Positions 31,248 through 39,615 of a DNA stretch of 64,000 nt are shown in pieces (position 1 is the stretch's first letter; each line of letters starts with the position of its first letter). The stretch is from the NCBI GenBank assembly GCA_017521425.1, contig JAFXCQ010000023.1, positions 81,378-145,377 on the forward strand, given 5' to 3'. Both the position numbers and the translations under genes were made by a program. The notes below the pieces were generated by a model. That model did not search any database, was not told the DNA's origin, and saw only the letters and a list, made by a program, of their open reading frames with translations. Source of the stretch: Clostridia bacterium. GTDB lineage: Bacteria; Bacillota; Clostridia; Oscillospirales; Acutalibacteraceae.

Positions 31248-31956
31248 AAATTCCTAAAAGCTCAAATGCTGAACAGAAAAGTGGCACAAAAATGAGCCCC
31301 GGCAAAAGATTTGCCACTTTTATTTTTGTTACACCTATAAGATTAAGTCCTAAAGCGGTAATCATAACTGAGCCTGCGCATATAAGCTCAGCAACTGCAA
31401 AATCACTTAAGAATGAGCCAAGCACCATTGAAAGTGCAACTAACGCACCTTGAAATACTAAGACGAAGCCTGAAGCGCACATAACGCCAAAGCCTAAAGA
31501 TGCCGCTAACATACTTGATGAAATCAAATCTAACACGGATTTAGTGTAAAGCATCTGATTATCGCCAGAAATACCCGCATTCATTGAGCCGACAATCGTC
31601 ATAGCTCCAACACAAAAAAGAAGTGAGGCTGTTACAAAGCCTTGAGAAAAAGTATTTTCTTTACTCTTACTTTTCTTTGCTATCTTTTCGCCCAAACCTT
31701 CAAGTTTTTTATCAATATCTATAAGAGTGCCGACAATTGTACCAAAAACCATAGACAAAATCATTACAAGTTGATTTTGCCCTTTCATTATACCGGTAAC
31801 ACCAATTGCAATAGTACAAAGACCAATAGCAGTCATAACTGCTTTATTCAGTTTTTCGGGAATCCCCTTTTTTAAAAGAAGACCAACACCACTACCTATA
31901 AGCACAGTAATAGTATTCACTATAACACCGCTGAAATGTGTTAATATTTCATTCAC
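31246..31956 (-). CDS. DUF554 family membrane protein
   Basis: The 236-residue protein has six to seven hydrophobic segments and family motifs: VNTITVLIGSGVGLLLKKGIPEK at the start, TAIGLCTIAIGVTGIM, SLLFCVGAMTIVGSMNAGISGD in the middle, and GLNLIGVTKIKVANLLPGLIF at the end. DUF554 (YdfK-like) proteins are putative transporters of unknown substrate. The gene overlaps the end of the RluA gene by 8 bases and so is translationally linked. The strand is convergent to the repressor gene. Confidence 0.87.
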   Translation of the reverse strand: MNEILTHFSGVIVNTITVLIGSGVGLLLKKGIPEKLNKAVMTAIGLCTIAIGVTGIMKGQNQLVMILSMVFGTIVGTLIDIDKKLEGLGEKIAKKSKSKENTFSQGFVTASLLFCVGAMTIVGSMNAGISGDNQMLYTKSVLDLISSSMLAASLGFGVMCASGFVLVFQGALVALSMVLGSFLSDFAVAELICAGSVMITALGLNLIGVTKIKVANLLPGLIFVPLFCSAFELLGI

Positions 31957-32605
31957 TTAAATCACTTCCAAATAAAGACCAAGGATAGTTTATTTTAGTA
32001 GGAATTTCTGTAAAAGTCAACACCTCATTTGTTGTAGGATGAGAAAAAGTTATTGAATGTGAAAATAAAGCTATATCACTTGTCTTGTCTTTACTACCAT
32101 ATTTTATATCGCCACAAAGAGGTGTTTTTCGTGATGAAAACTGCACTCTTATCTGGTGGGTTCTGCCTGTATGTAATGTAACCCTCACAAGAGTTTTATT
32201 TTCTGTTTCGCTTAAAGCAACATACTCCAAAGACGCTTCTTTTACGCCTTTTCTCATTCTGTTTACAACATAGGAGCGATTTTTAGCAGAATCTTTAAAA
32301 AGCAAATCTTTGTAAACACCCTGCTTTTCTTCTATAATTCCATCTACTATGGCAAGGTAAGTTTTCCTGAAAGTGTTTTCTTGTATCTGTTTTGAAATAC
32401 AAGCGGCACTTTTTTTATTTTTGGCAAAAACCATTACACCCCCTACATTTCTGTCAAGGCGGTGCAAAAGATGAACTTGCCCCTCATAAATCTCTTCATT
32501 TATTTTCGTCAGAATACCCTTTTCACCATTTTTAGTGTCTTCACTGGGCACACCAACAGGCTTCACTAAAACTATTACATCATTATCGTGGAATAATACT
32601 TTCAT
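31949..32605 (-). CDS. RluA-family pseudouridine synthase
   Basis: The 218-residue enzyme has the RluA catalytic motif LLHRLDRNVGGVMVFAKN (catalytic Asp in HRLD) and the C-terminal RVTLHTGRTHQIRVQFSSRKTPLCGD motif. No N-terminal S4 domain is present, so this is the short RluC/RluA-like class that isomerises uridine in rRNA or tRNA. The exact target cannot be inferred. It follows hflX by one base, consistent with co-transcription in an RNA/ribosome-related unit, and overlaps the next gene by 8 bases. Confidence 0.9.
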   Translation of the reverse strand: MKVLFHDNDVIVLVKPVGVPSEDTKNGEKGILTKINEEIYEGQVHLLHRLDRNVGGVMVFAKNKKSAACISKQIQENTFRKTYLAIVDGIIEEKQGVYKDLLFKDSAKNRSYVVNRMRKGVKEASLEYVALSETENKTLVRVTLHTGRTHQIRVQFSSRKTPLCGDIKYGSKDKTSDIALFSHSITFSHPTTNEVLTFTEIPTKINYPWSLFGSDLSE

Positions 32606-32606
32606 T

Positions 32607-33857
32607 TTACTCCTCTAAAATAAATTCCTTATATTTTTCCAAAGCATAAATTTCAACAGTTGCATCTAAAAGAAGACCATCTGCGGTATATTCTTCACTA
32701 TGAATTACACCTGTTTTTCTTATTTCTGCAGCTGCACCACCCTTACTGAATGGCAAGAGCAGCTTTACTCTTTTGCGTGTAGGTGGTAAGGCTTTTACAA
32801 TTTTTTCTAATAATTCTTCTGTACCTTTACCGCTCAATGCAGAAATTCTTACCGCTTCACCGACAAGCGGAATATTGTCAGGCGATGCTATATCGCTTTT
32901 ATTAAGAACTGTTATAATCGGTTTATCTTGACAACCGAGTTCCGAAAGAAGCTCGTTTGTAACCCTGTAATGCTCTGCACACTCGTCACTTGATGCGTCA
33001 CATATATTAAGAATTACATCTGCGTCAACAGCTTCATCAAGTGTTGATTTAAATGCTTCGACTAATTTGTGTGGTAAACGACGGATAAAGCCAACCGTAT
33101 CAATTAAAAGAACTGTATTACCGTCGGGTAAGGTCAAAGCTCTTGCAGTCGGGTCAAGAGTTGCAAAAAGTTTGTTTTCTGCAAGCACTCCCGCATCGGT
33201 CAATTTGTTCATTAAAGTAGATTTACCTGCATTTGTATAGCCCACAAGTGCAACTGTCACAGTACCCTCTTTTTTTCTTCTCGCTCTGTAACGACTTCTT
33301 CTCTCATCAAGCTCTCTTAAATTTGCTTCAAGAGCAGAAATTCTTCTTCTGATATGTCTTTTATCTGTTTCAAGTTTAGTTTCACCGGGACCACGTGTAC
33401 CAATACCACCGCCAAGACGAGAAAGTGCCGCACCTTTACCGGAAAGACGAGGTAAAGTGTATTTAAGCTGTGCTAATTCAACTTGTAATTTACCTTCGCC
33501 ACTTAAAGCGCGCATTGCAAAAATGTCGAGTATTAAGGTTGTTCTGTCAATTACTCTTACATCCGTAATATTTTCAATATTTCTTTGTTGAGATGGCGAT
33601 AATTCACCATCTACAATAATTAAATCGGGCTCGTTCATTTCACAGAAATCTGAAAGCTCTTCTAACTTGCCCTTACCTATATATGTTGCAGAATCAGGTG
33701 CATCTCTTCGTTGAGTAATTTCACCAATCACCTCTGCACCCGCAGTTTTTGCAAGTTCAGTTAATTCTAAAAGCGACGAATCAATATCAAATTCACCGGT
33801 GTCAACTGATACGAGCACCGCGGTTTCTTGTTTTTGTTCATTTTCGTATAATTCCAT
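32607..33857 (-). CDS. hflX: ribosome-associated GTPase HflX
   Basis: The 416-residue protein has the HflX N-terminal nucleotide-binding domain (SATYIGKGKLEEL, IIVDGELSPSQQRNIE), the glycine-rich linker LSRLGGGIGTRGPGETKLE, then a coiled coil and the G domain with G1 GYTNAGKSTLMNKL, G3 DTVGFIRRLPH and G4 NKSD. HflX rescues or splits stalled ribosomes. The start is ATG at 33857, six bases after AGGTG; a GTG at 33866 coincides with that site and is not likely. The terminator of the pilus operon lies just upstream, so hflX begins a new unit (hflX-rluA-DUF554). Confidence 0.95.
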   Translation of the reverse strand: MELYENEQKQETAVLVSVDTGEFDIDSSLLELTELAKTAGAEVIGEITQRRDAPDSATYIGKGKLEELSDFCEMNEPDLIIVDGELSPSQQRNIENITDVRVIDRTTLILDIFAMRALSGEGKLQVELAQLKYTLPRLSGKGAALSRLGGGIGTRGPGETKLETDKRHIRRRISALEANLRELDERRSRYRARRKKEGTVTVALVGYTNAGKSTLMNKLTDAGVLAENKLFATLDPTARALTLPDGNTVLLIDTVGFIRRLPHKLVEAFKSTLDEAVDADVILNICDASSDECAEHYRVTNELLSELGCQDKPIITVLNKSDIASPDNIPLVGEAVRISALSGKGTEELLEKIVKALPPTRKRVKLLLPFSKGGAAAEIRKTGVIHSEEYTADGLLLDATVEIYALEKYKEFILEE

Positions 33858-33870
33858 ATATTTCACCTAT

Positions 33871-33900
33871 AAAAGCACTTTGCCAAAGCAAAGTGCTTTT
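33871..33900 (-). terminator. terminator of the type IV pilus operon
   Basis: A 12-bp stem AAAAGCACTTTG (33871-33882) pairs with 33889-33900 around a 6-nt loop; the minus-strand tail is TTTTATA. It is directly after the last pseudopilin gene and before the hflX Shine-Dalgarno. Confidence 0.7.
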
Positions 33901-33903
33901 AAA

Positions 33904-35052
33904 TTATTCTTCTATTTTTCTTTTACGATATGTGTGTACTCCCACAACAACCATTCCCGCAACCGAGCCTACACCCATTATAATAAATGGAATTTGTTCT
34001 ATAAGAAGCTCTGGTTCGAGTGCATATACTGCAAATGCAACAAGCGGTTTGAGTGCTACACGAGTTACTGCTTTGAGTGATTCGCTCTCGCTTATGAAAT
34101 CTGCGATAGGTGGTGAAATTGTGTAGTATGCTTTTACAAACATTCTACCTAATGGATTTGTTTTTAAACATTGGTCTCTGAAATCGCAGAGAATACCAAC
34201 CTCACCTGTTGCTTCACCATAGCCAGCAGTAGCAATAAAGCAGAAGCTTGAAACAGAAAGCGCAGAGTTTGCCCCATCAGCATTTATAGAAGTATCAACC
34301 ATAACTCTTAAAACCTGACCATCTATATCTTTTGATTCAACAGAGCCTTCAGGTATTAAACCACTTTCATCGTAGGTATTAGCCCAGTCGTGTGCACCCG
34401 CAGTATAATTTACTCGCTTTTGCTCAACTGAATTTACCATATTCGGGAAATGGTATGAAACAACATTGTTATAGAAAATATAGTCGGCTATTTCTTCTGC
34501 CTCTGTATTTTCCGCTGTATATTCCTCATTTGGTTTATATTCAAAATCGTTGTCAACTGCGGCAATATTAACTTTAACACCACATTGATTGCGTATTTCG
34601 TCATCACCATTAAAATCGTAGTCGCGATAAGCCGAAAAGGTAATATAAAGCGGAACCTCTGCGTTAAGGCAAATAGCATCAGACTTTTTCTGACCACGCT
34701 CTAATAAATAAAGATAATAACCATCAAGCTTGCCATCGCCATCCATATCTGATTTTTCAACATATATGTAAGCATAAGAGTTGTCACTACCCGCAATTGT
34801 CGGAACGACACTTGAGTCAGGATAAATTTCTGCCTTTGTTGCCGCACCAATTTTTATAGTGTGCTGAAGATATTCTGCAACACTTTTTACCGCTTCTTGC
34901 TTAATATAACGTTCTTCTGTTTTGTTAAAGGTACGAAGTGCACTCTGGAAAAGATTTGCAAGGGCTACAACACCAAAGCCTAAAAGTGCAATAACAATCA
35001 TAAGTTCAACAAGAGTAAATCCTCTTTTGTGTTTAAGCATAAATTTGAACAA
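33904..35052 (-). CDS. pseudopilin with C-terminal CFI-box domain and membrane anchor
   Basis: The 382-residue protein has a class III signal: KHKRG followed by FTLVELMIVIALLGFGVVAL, with Glu at mature position 5, so it is cleaved by prepilin peptidase and inserted in a pilus or pseudopilus. A beta-rich domain with Asp-rich patches (for example SDMDGDGKLDGYY) follows. From residue 271 begins CFIATAGYG, then FRDQCLKTNPLG, YYTISPPIADF and a late hydrophobic helix (IMGVGSVAGMVVVGV) with RKRK. This end matches the CFI-box C-terminal module of exported proteins. The start is TTG at 35052, nine bases after AAGGGG. It is last in the pilus operon. A C-terminal helix on a pilin is unusual. Confidence 0.85.
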   Translation of the reverse strand: MFKFMLKHKRGFTLVELMIVIALLGFGVVALANLFQSALRTFNKTEERYIKQEAVKSVAEYLQHTIKIGAATKAEIYPDSSVVPTIAGSDNSYAYIYVEKSDMDGDGKLDGYYLYLLERGQKKSDAICLNAEVPLYITFSAYRDYDFNGDDEIRNQCGVKVNIAAVDNDFEYKPNEEYTAENTEAEEIADYIFYNNVVSYHFPNMVNSVEQKRVNYTAGAHDWANTYDESGLIPEGSVESKDIDGQVLRVMVDTSINADGANSALSVSSFCFIATAGYGEATGEVGILCDFRDQCLKTNPLGRMFVKAYYTISPPIADFISESESLKAVTRVALKPLVAFAVYALEPELLIEQIPFIIMGVGSVAGMVVVGVHTYRKRKIEE

Positions 35053-35122
35053 GATGTTCAGCCCCTTTCATTTTTTTAAAACGAATGTTAAAATTTCAAT
35101 CTATGACAAGCAAGTAAATTTG

Positions 35123-35181
35123 AGCGAAGCTACACCTCCTTTGAAAAGGAGGGGGACCAAGCTCTGCTTGGTGGAGAATTG
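35123..35181 (-). repeat. element A terminal inverted repeat (left)
   Basis: On the plus strand it begins AGCGAAGC, then CCTCCTTTGAAAAGGAGG (hairpin 1), GGGGGACC, hairpin 2 ACCAAGCTCTGCTTGGT (35156-35172) and ends GGAGAATTG. A further small hairpin CACGCGTAAGCGTG lies at about 35191-35204. Confidence 0.85.
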
Positions 35182-35242
35182 ACATTAAAACACGCGTAAG
35201 CGTGAGGCGGTAAATTGGCAAAAAGTAATTCTCACTTTAATA

Positions 35243-35653
35243 TTAATAATTTTCGCTTTGGTTGTAAGAAAATTGCAAATCCAATTCTTTACTCTTATTT
35301 TTGCAATAATCCAATATATAAATCGAAACATTCTGAAATTCGTGAATTATATCATAATTAGGAATTCTTATCACTTCATATCCGAAGTCTTTCATATATT
35401 CTGTACGAATTTCGTCATAGATTAAACATTCTTCTGAATTATGTTGTCCACCATCAATTTCAATAACAAGTTTTAATTTGGGACAATAAAAATCTACAAT
35501 ATAGTTCCCAATAATTTTTTGCCTATGAAATTTCGGGGTTACATATCTCAATAAGCTATACCAGATTTTCTTTTCTTCGTCTGTTGGATTCTTTCGCATA
35601 GTCTTAGCAAAACCGGTTAATTGATTATTTCTTGGTAAATAATTGTTTTTCAT
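35243..35653 (-). CDS. DUF559 endonuclease-like protein (copy A)
   Basis: The 136-residue protein has the DUF559/Vsr-like nuclease pattern: MRKNPTDEEKKIWYSLLR, FHRQKIIGNYIVDFYCPKL with the Asp of the PD-(D/E)xK fold, LVIEIDGGQH with the Glu-x-Asp and His, then DEIRTEYMKDFGYEVIRI. It would be a single-strand or mismatch-type nuclease, or the DNA-processing enzyme of the flanking repeats. It shares the motifs of the copy at 55458-55865, at roughly half identity by eye. No Shine-Dalgarno is obvious, though AGGATG lies before the ATG. It stands isolated between the pseudopilin genes and is not part of the pilus machine. Confidence 0.85.
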   Translation of the reverse strand: MKNNYLPRNNQLTGFAKTMRKNPTDEEKKIWYSLLRYVTPKFHRQKIIGNYIVDFYCPKLKLVIEIDGGQHNSEECLIYDEIRTEYMKDFGYEVIRIPNYDIIHEFQNVSIYILDYCKNKSKELDLQFSYNQSENY

Positions 35654-35689
35654 TAATTTTCATCCTTGTGCTAAAGCACATTTTACTAT

Positions 35690-35749
35690 CAATTCTCCAC
35701 CACGCTTACGCGCGGTCCCCCTCCTTTTCAAAGGAGGTCCGGCTTCGCT
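35690..35749 (+). repeat. element A terminal inverted repeat (right)
   Basis: Reverse complement of the left repeat with changes concentrated in hairpin 2: here ACCACGCTTACGCGCGGT (35699-35716) replaces the left sequence, yet still pairs (compensatory change). It ends GGCTTCGCT. Confidence 0.85.
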
Positions 35750-35787
35750 AAAACAACTTTCAGACATATCGAAATCGCAATTCCGGA

Positions 35788-38700
35788 TTATGACTTATGT
35801 CCAGCAATTGCATAAATTCTGTCTTGCAACTGGTCGTCACCAACAAAGAGATTAGGGTTGAATGGTAAAAATCCACCGCTTTCGATTCTGTTAATATCTT
35901 CAAGTGAAATCGCGTAAATAAAACCTTTGTGATGACTCAGATTTTTAACAGAAACACCTGCTAAGTAAACATAACCGTCAAGAATCAAGGCATCTTCAAG
36001 CTGGCAAGCTGCTTTTTCGCTTATTTTTACAAGCTTCCAGGTGACTGTGTTACTGAGTTGGTCAGCTGACTGCTGAATTGTACCAATAACAAGATTAAAG
36101 TTACTATCCTTTGAGTGACCGCCGACAATAATGTAGTTACCCTCACAGCTTACTGTTGTAATTTTTGAGAAGTAATCACCTACAGGGTTACCATTTACAT
36201 AAATCTGTTCCATATAAGACGGTGCCCCTCTTGTTCCGTCATAAGGTTCGTCTGCAATGTGACTTACTAACTGTGGTGTGCTGCTTGCTCCACCGACAGT
36301 AGTTGATTTAGTAGCAACCTTAGATTTATATAATCTACCTTTATTATCAGCATAATATGCGTAGTAGGTAGCATTCTCAGTGTTACCACTCTTAGTATAT
36401 TCAATAGAAATATCTACACAAGTGAACTGAACACTGTCGCGGCCATGTGTACCATACCCTTCAGGGAATGTTGACGTATAACCAGCATTATAATTTGTAA
36501 GTGAAGTTTTATCAAAACTACTTTGCTCATCTTTAAAGTAAAGAAGATTTGTAAATGAAGAATCTTGACCTGAAACCATAGCTGCCAAAACGCCATCATT
36601 ATAAATACTACCTAAAGCTGTAGAAGAGTTCGTTGTATCACTTGAATTAATCCATGTATAAGTAGAACCTGAAACTGCATAACCTACAGAAACGGTTACA
36701 CCATCTTTTGTTGCTACTTTTGTTAAATTATACATTTCACCGGGGAACCATACATTATAGTAGTCGTTATCCACAGCATTTTTATAAGCGGTTGTCGGAT
36801 TAGTAACCGATGAGTTATTACCATCACTACCGGAACCTATCCACGGATCAGACTCTCGATCACCTAATTGTTGTCCACCTACTGTATTATTCATATAAAG
36901 GTTTGGCACATGTTCAGAATCATCGTAATGCGAAAGGAAATAATATGGTTCAAAAGATTTTTGTGCTTCTTCTAAAACTGTTGAATTACCTCTTTTTACA
37001 TTACCGTAAACAATTTGTGAGTAAACCATTTCTCTGTTTGAAGCAAAGCCCATAGTAAACTTAACATCATCAAACAAAACTTTCTTATAACTACTATCGC
37101 CCCTTGTAGCCGCAGTTGAAGGAGGTATAAAAAACTGGCGTGACTCATTAGTATTCATAGAGTAATAAACACCATCTGCTTTTGCTTCTGCTACAGTATA
37201 AGGTGAACCATATGCTGTACTCATCAACTGCCTGTTATAAGTATGTGTCTCAGCATTGCCTATACCTTTAATAGGTGACGACCATTTTACAACAGTCGTT
37301 GTTTCACCATCTGCATTACCTGCCAGAAAATAAGAAGTTGTAGAACCAGTACTATCACTGCCATTATTGTATATTCTGTCGGCATCGTTTGCACCACCGC
37401 CGAACGCATCGGTCTGGTAAAGCAGCGTGTAAGCAGCAACTGTACCAACATAGAACACACCACCAGGGGTAGTTGAAGTTGCAGGAATATAAACTGCATC
37501 CGTAACTGCTATTTGTGGTTTATTTACACTTGCATTAGTAACAAATTTAACGCTACTGAGTTGACCATCGAAACCATCCGAATCAACTTCTGCCCATCTG
37601 TCATAAGCAAAACTTGGAGAAATAGTTGTTGAAGCCTTTATTCTGAGCTGAGCAAAACCATTATCAGGTCTGCCTATTCCTGTACCGCCAATGAAATAAG
37701 TTGGTAAATCATTAGGAACCTTATTAGTATAGTTTTTTATGTCACCATCACCTGAAACTATAGTACATCTTGATAAAGTAGGCATACTATAGTTTGATTT
37801 GTAATAATAAGCAGTCATAGCGTCGATTTTTTTCTTTATCTCTTGTTTTTCCCAATCATTAGCCACAGGATCCCATGTATTTAATCTTTCCCATATTCTG
37901 TTGTACTTACCATCATAACTACCGGAAGCTCCTAAAAGCCCACCAACTCTTAACGCGTTTTCTCTTTCAGTGAGAATATACGAAGCTTTCAATGAGTTCT
38001 GTGTATAATATGAGAAAGACATACCATAACCATTGTAGTAGTAACCGAAATTAGCAAAGTTACTGTAGTAACCTTGTTGACCTTTACCGGTATCACCATC
38101 TTCTGTATACCAGTTATCAGTTCCAAGATAACCATTTACAGTACTATGAGTTGAATAACCATAAATATGTGAAAAGTCGCCACCCCATACTGCAGGGTAA
38201 ACTACTGTACTTTGTGCATCGTCAAGTGTGTAGATTGAATCAGCTATACCTAAAACATCCTGACCTGACTGTGAAATAACCTGATGATATTTCTGAGTAA
38301 ATGCGGCGGTATCGGCAGAACTTACACTTAAATTGATTTTACCTACAAATGATGTGTTATATTCTTTAAAAGAATACGTTCTGTAAATTGCGCCGTTTGT
38401 ACCTGTTAAAACATAATAACTGGGTTCGTAAGAACTTGCAACAAATTCACCTGTTGTTGCAGTCTGCTCTGTAATCCAGTTTACAGACCTGAACACTGTA
38501 CCTCCTGGAATTTGTTTTGTGTAACCCGCTTTTGTACCTTGAATATCCATTCTTCTTGCATCTACAAAAAGCTTATCGTACGTAGAACCATCAGGATTTT
38601 TAAAGGTTTCAACACCCGCTGTTGTGTAGTAATCGCCATAGGTTGTTGAACCTACCGCCATAATTGTTGGTGTTTTAATTGTAAGATAGCAGGATGTTCT

Positions 38701-39381
38701 TTTGACTTTATCATTTTCATCAAGGTAAGTTATTTCTATCTTTGCAGGTGAGTTTGTAAAGTCAACGCCATTAACATCAATATAAATTCTGCCTGTCGCA
38801 GGGTTTGCGTTTGTTACAACTACACCTTTTTCTGCGGTATTTGCTCTTACTGCATAAATAGAAGCAAGAGCATTACTGGATTTATCTGGTAAATAAAGTG
38901 ACACGTCAACCGCCTTACCGCCAACCTTTACGCTGTCAGGTGTGTTGTAAGAGATATCTAATGGACTTTTAAATGTAACGTTAGTTGTCTGAAGAATAAC
39001 ATCGTGTGATTTTTTATCGTCATTTATAACCTTAGAAGAAACTATTGCAACGCGCGCTCTACCACCGGCAAATATGGTTTCGAGCGAGTTTTCAAGTGAT
39101 GAAACTGCACGTTTACCGTTAATTGACGCAACCTCACCAAGTCCTTGAAAGTTAACCTTGAAATTTTCAACCACATTTAGTGAGTTTCTTGTAGCAAGAG
39201 TATCTTCAATTTCACTCTTTGCATTATATGAGTCCTGGGTTTTTTCACCCGCTGTGTAAAGGCTACTGTAAGCTGAGAGCATAACAGGGGTAGTACCAAC
39301 TATAACAATCATAAGAAGCGTGAGTGCTACAAGTAATTCTGTAAGTGTCATACCGCGTTTGTCTTCAAATAGCCTTTTCAT
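35788..39381 (-). CDS. very large pseudopilin/adhesin-like protein
   Basis: The 1197-residue protein begins MKRLFEDKRG followed by MTLTELLVALTLLMIVIVG, a class III prepilin signal (Glu at mature position 5, Met at position 1). The rest is a very long Ser/Thr/Tyr/Asn/Gly-rich exported region with beta-like strands, including ISYNTPDSVKVGGKAVDVSLYLPDKSS (about 120-150, split here for motif only) and a late propeller-like part with VGGHSKDSNFNLVIGTI and DALILDGYVYLAGVSV. It would be tethered to a pilus tip or pseudopilus, like a tip adhesin. Prepilins of this size are rare. AAAGGA precedes the ATG. It is upstream of the CFI-box pseudopilin, separated by DUF559 element A. No enzyme domain was recognised. 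Confidence 0.82.
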   Translation of the reverse strand: MKRLFEDKRGMTLTELLVALTLLMIVIVGTTPVMLSAYSSLYTAGEKTQDSYNAKSEIEDTLATRNSLNVVENFKVNFQGLGEVASINGKRAVSSLENSLETIFAGGRARVAIVSSKVINDDKKSHDVILQTTNVTFKSPLDISYNTPDSVKVGGKAVDVSLYLPDKSSNALASIYAVRANTAEKGVVVTNANPATGRIYIDVNGVDFTNSPAKIEITYLDENDKVKRTSCYLTIKTPTIMAVGSTTYGDYYTTAGVETFKNPDGSTYDKLFVDARRMDIQGTKAGYTKQIPGGTVFRSVNWITEQTATTGEFVASSYEPSYYVLTGTNGAIYRTYSFKEYNTSFVGKINLSVSSADTAAFTQKYHQVISQSGQDVLGIADSIYTLDDAQSTVVYPAVWGGDFSHIYGYSTHSTVNGYLGTDNWYTEDGDTGKGQQGYYSNFANFGYYYNGYGMSFSYYTQNSLKASYILTERENALRVGGLLGASGSYDGKYNRIWERLNTWDPVANDWEKQEIKKKIDAMTAYYYKSNYSMPTLSRCTIVSGDGDIKNYTNKVPNDLPTYFIGGTGIGRPDNGFAQLRIKASTTISPSFAYDRWAEVDSDGFDGQLSSVKFVTNASVNKPQIAVTDAVYIPATSTTPGGVFYVGTVAAYTLLYQTDAFGGGANDADRIYNNGSDSTGSTTSYFLAGNADGETTTVVKWSSPIKGIGNAETHTYNRQLMSTAYGSPYTVAEAKADGVYYSMNTNESRQFFIPPSTAATRGDSSYKKVLFDDVKFTMGFASNREMVYSQIVYGNVKRGNSTVLEEAQKSFEPYYFLSHYDDSEHVPNLYMNNTVGGQQLGDRESDPWIGSGSDGNNSSVTNPTTAYKNAVDNDYYNVWFPGEMYNLTKVATKDGVTVSVGYAVSGSTYTWINSSDTTNSSTALGSIYNDGVLAAMVSGQDSSFTNLLYFKDEQSSFDKTSLTNYNAGYTSTFPEGYGTHGRDSVQFTCVDISIEYTKSGNTENATYYAYYADNKGRLYKSKVATKSTTVGGASSTPQLVSHIADEPYDGTRGAPSYMEQIYVNGNPVGDYFSKITTVSCEGNYIIVGGHSKDSNFNLVIGTIQQSADQLSNTVTWKLVKISEKAACQLEDALILDGYVYLAGVSVKNLSHHKGFIYAISLEDINRIESGGFLPFNPNLFVGDDQLQDRIYAIAGHKS

Positions 39382-39497
39382 AAATTGTCAGTCCTTTCCG
39401 CTAAATTAAGTGTTGAGTGCTGAATGCTGAGCTTCAGAATCTGCAACAGTATTTTTTTAAGAAAAGTATAAATGAAACATATAATCAACCTCCACAG

Positions 39498-39532
39498 CTA
39501 CGGGCGACCACAAGTCTGCCCCTACGATGTAG
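39498..39532 (-). repeat. single copy of a GC-richer intergenic hairpin
   Basis: In the 234-base gap 39382-39615 a GC-rich segment begins CTACGGGCGACC and ends CTACGATGTAG. On the minus strand it folds as CTAC/GTAG, then GGGC(A)GAC/GTCGCCC. It is conspicuously GC-richer than the AT-rich surroundings. The rest of the gap holds the Shine-Dalgarno of the next gene and nothing else that I can see. Confidence 0.45.
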
Positions 39533-39615
39533 GAGTTAAACTTTTTCATTTACAATCAAACGCATAGCGTTTTTGAAATTCCAAATTTCTCATTACGAAA
39601 TCCGAATTAATTTTA

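Larger units (their letters stand above)
35123..35749 (-). mobile_element. DUF559 element A: endonuclease-like gene between structured inverted repeats
   Basis: A DUF559 gene (35243-35653) is bounded by inverted repeats of about 60 bases (35123-35181 and 35690-35749). Each repeat has two hairpins joined by GGGGGACC. The element sits between two pseudopilin genes of one operon in the same orientation as them, leaving both neighbours intact. No target duplication is obvious. A related element is at 55345-56168. Calling it mobile is inference from the repeats and the nuclease-like gene. Confidence 0.6.

Noticed and set aside
35243..35653. DUF559 gene as part of the pilus machinery
   Set aside because: It is flanked by its own inverted repeats and a second copy lies in an unrelated locus.
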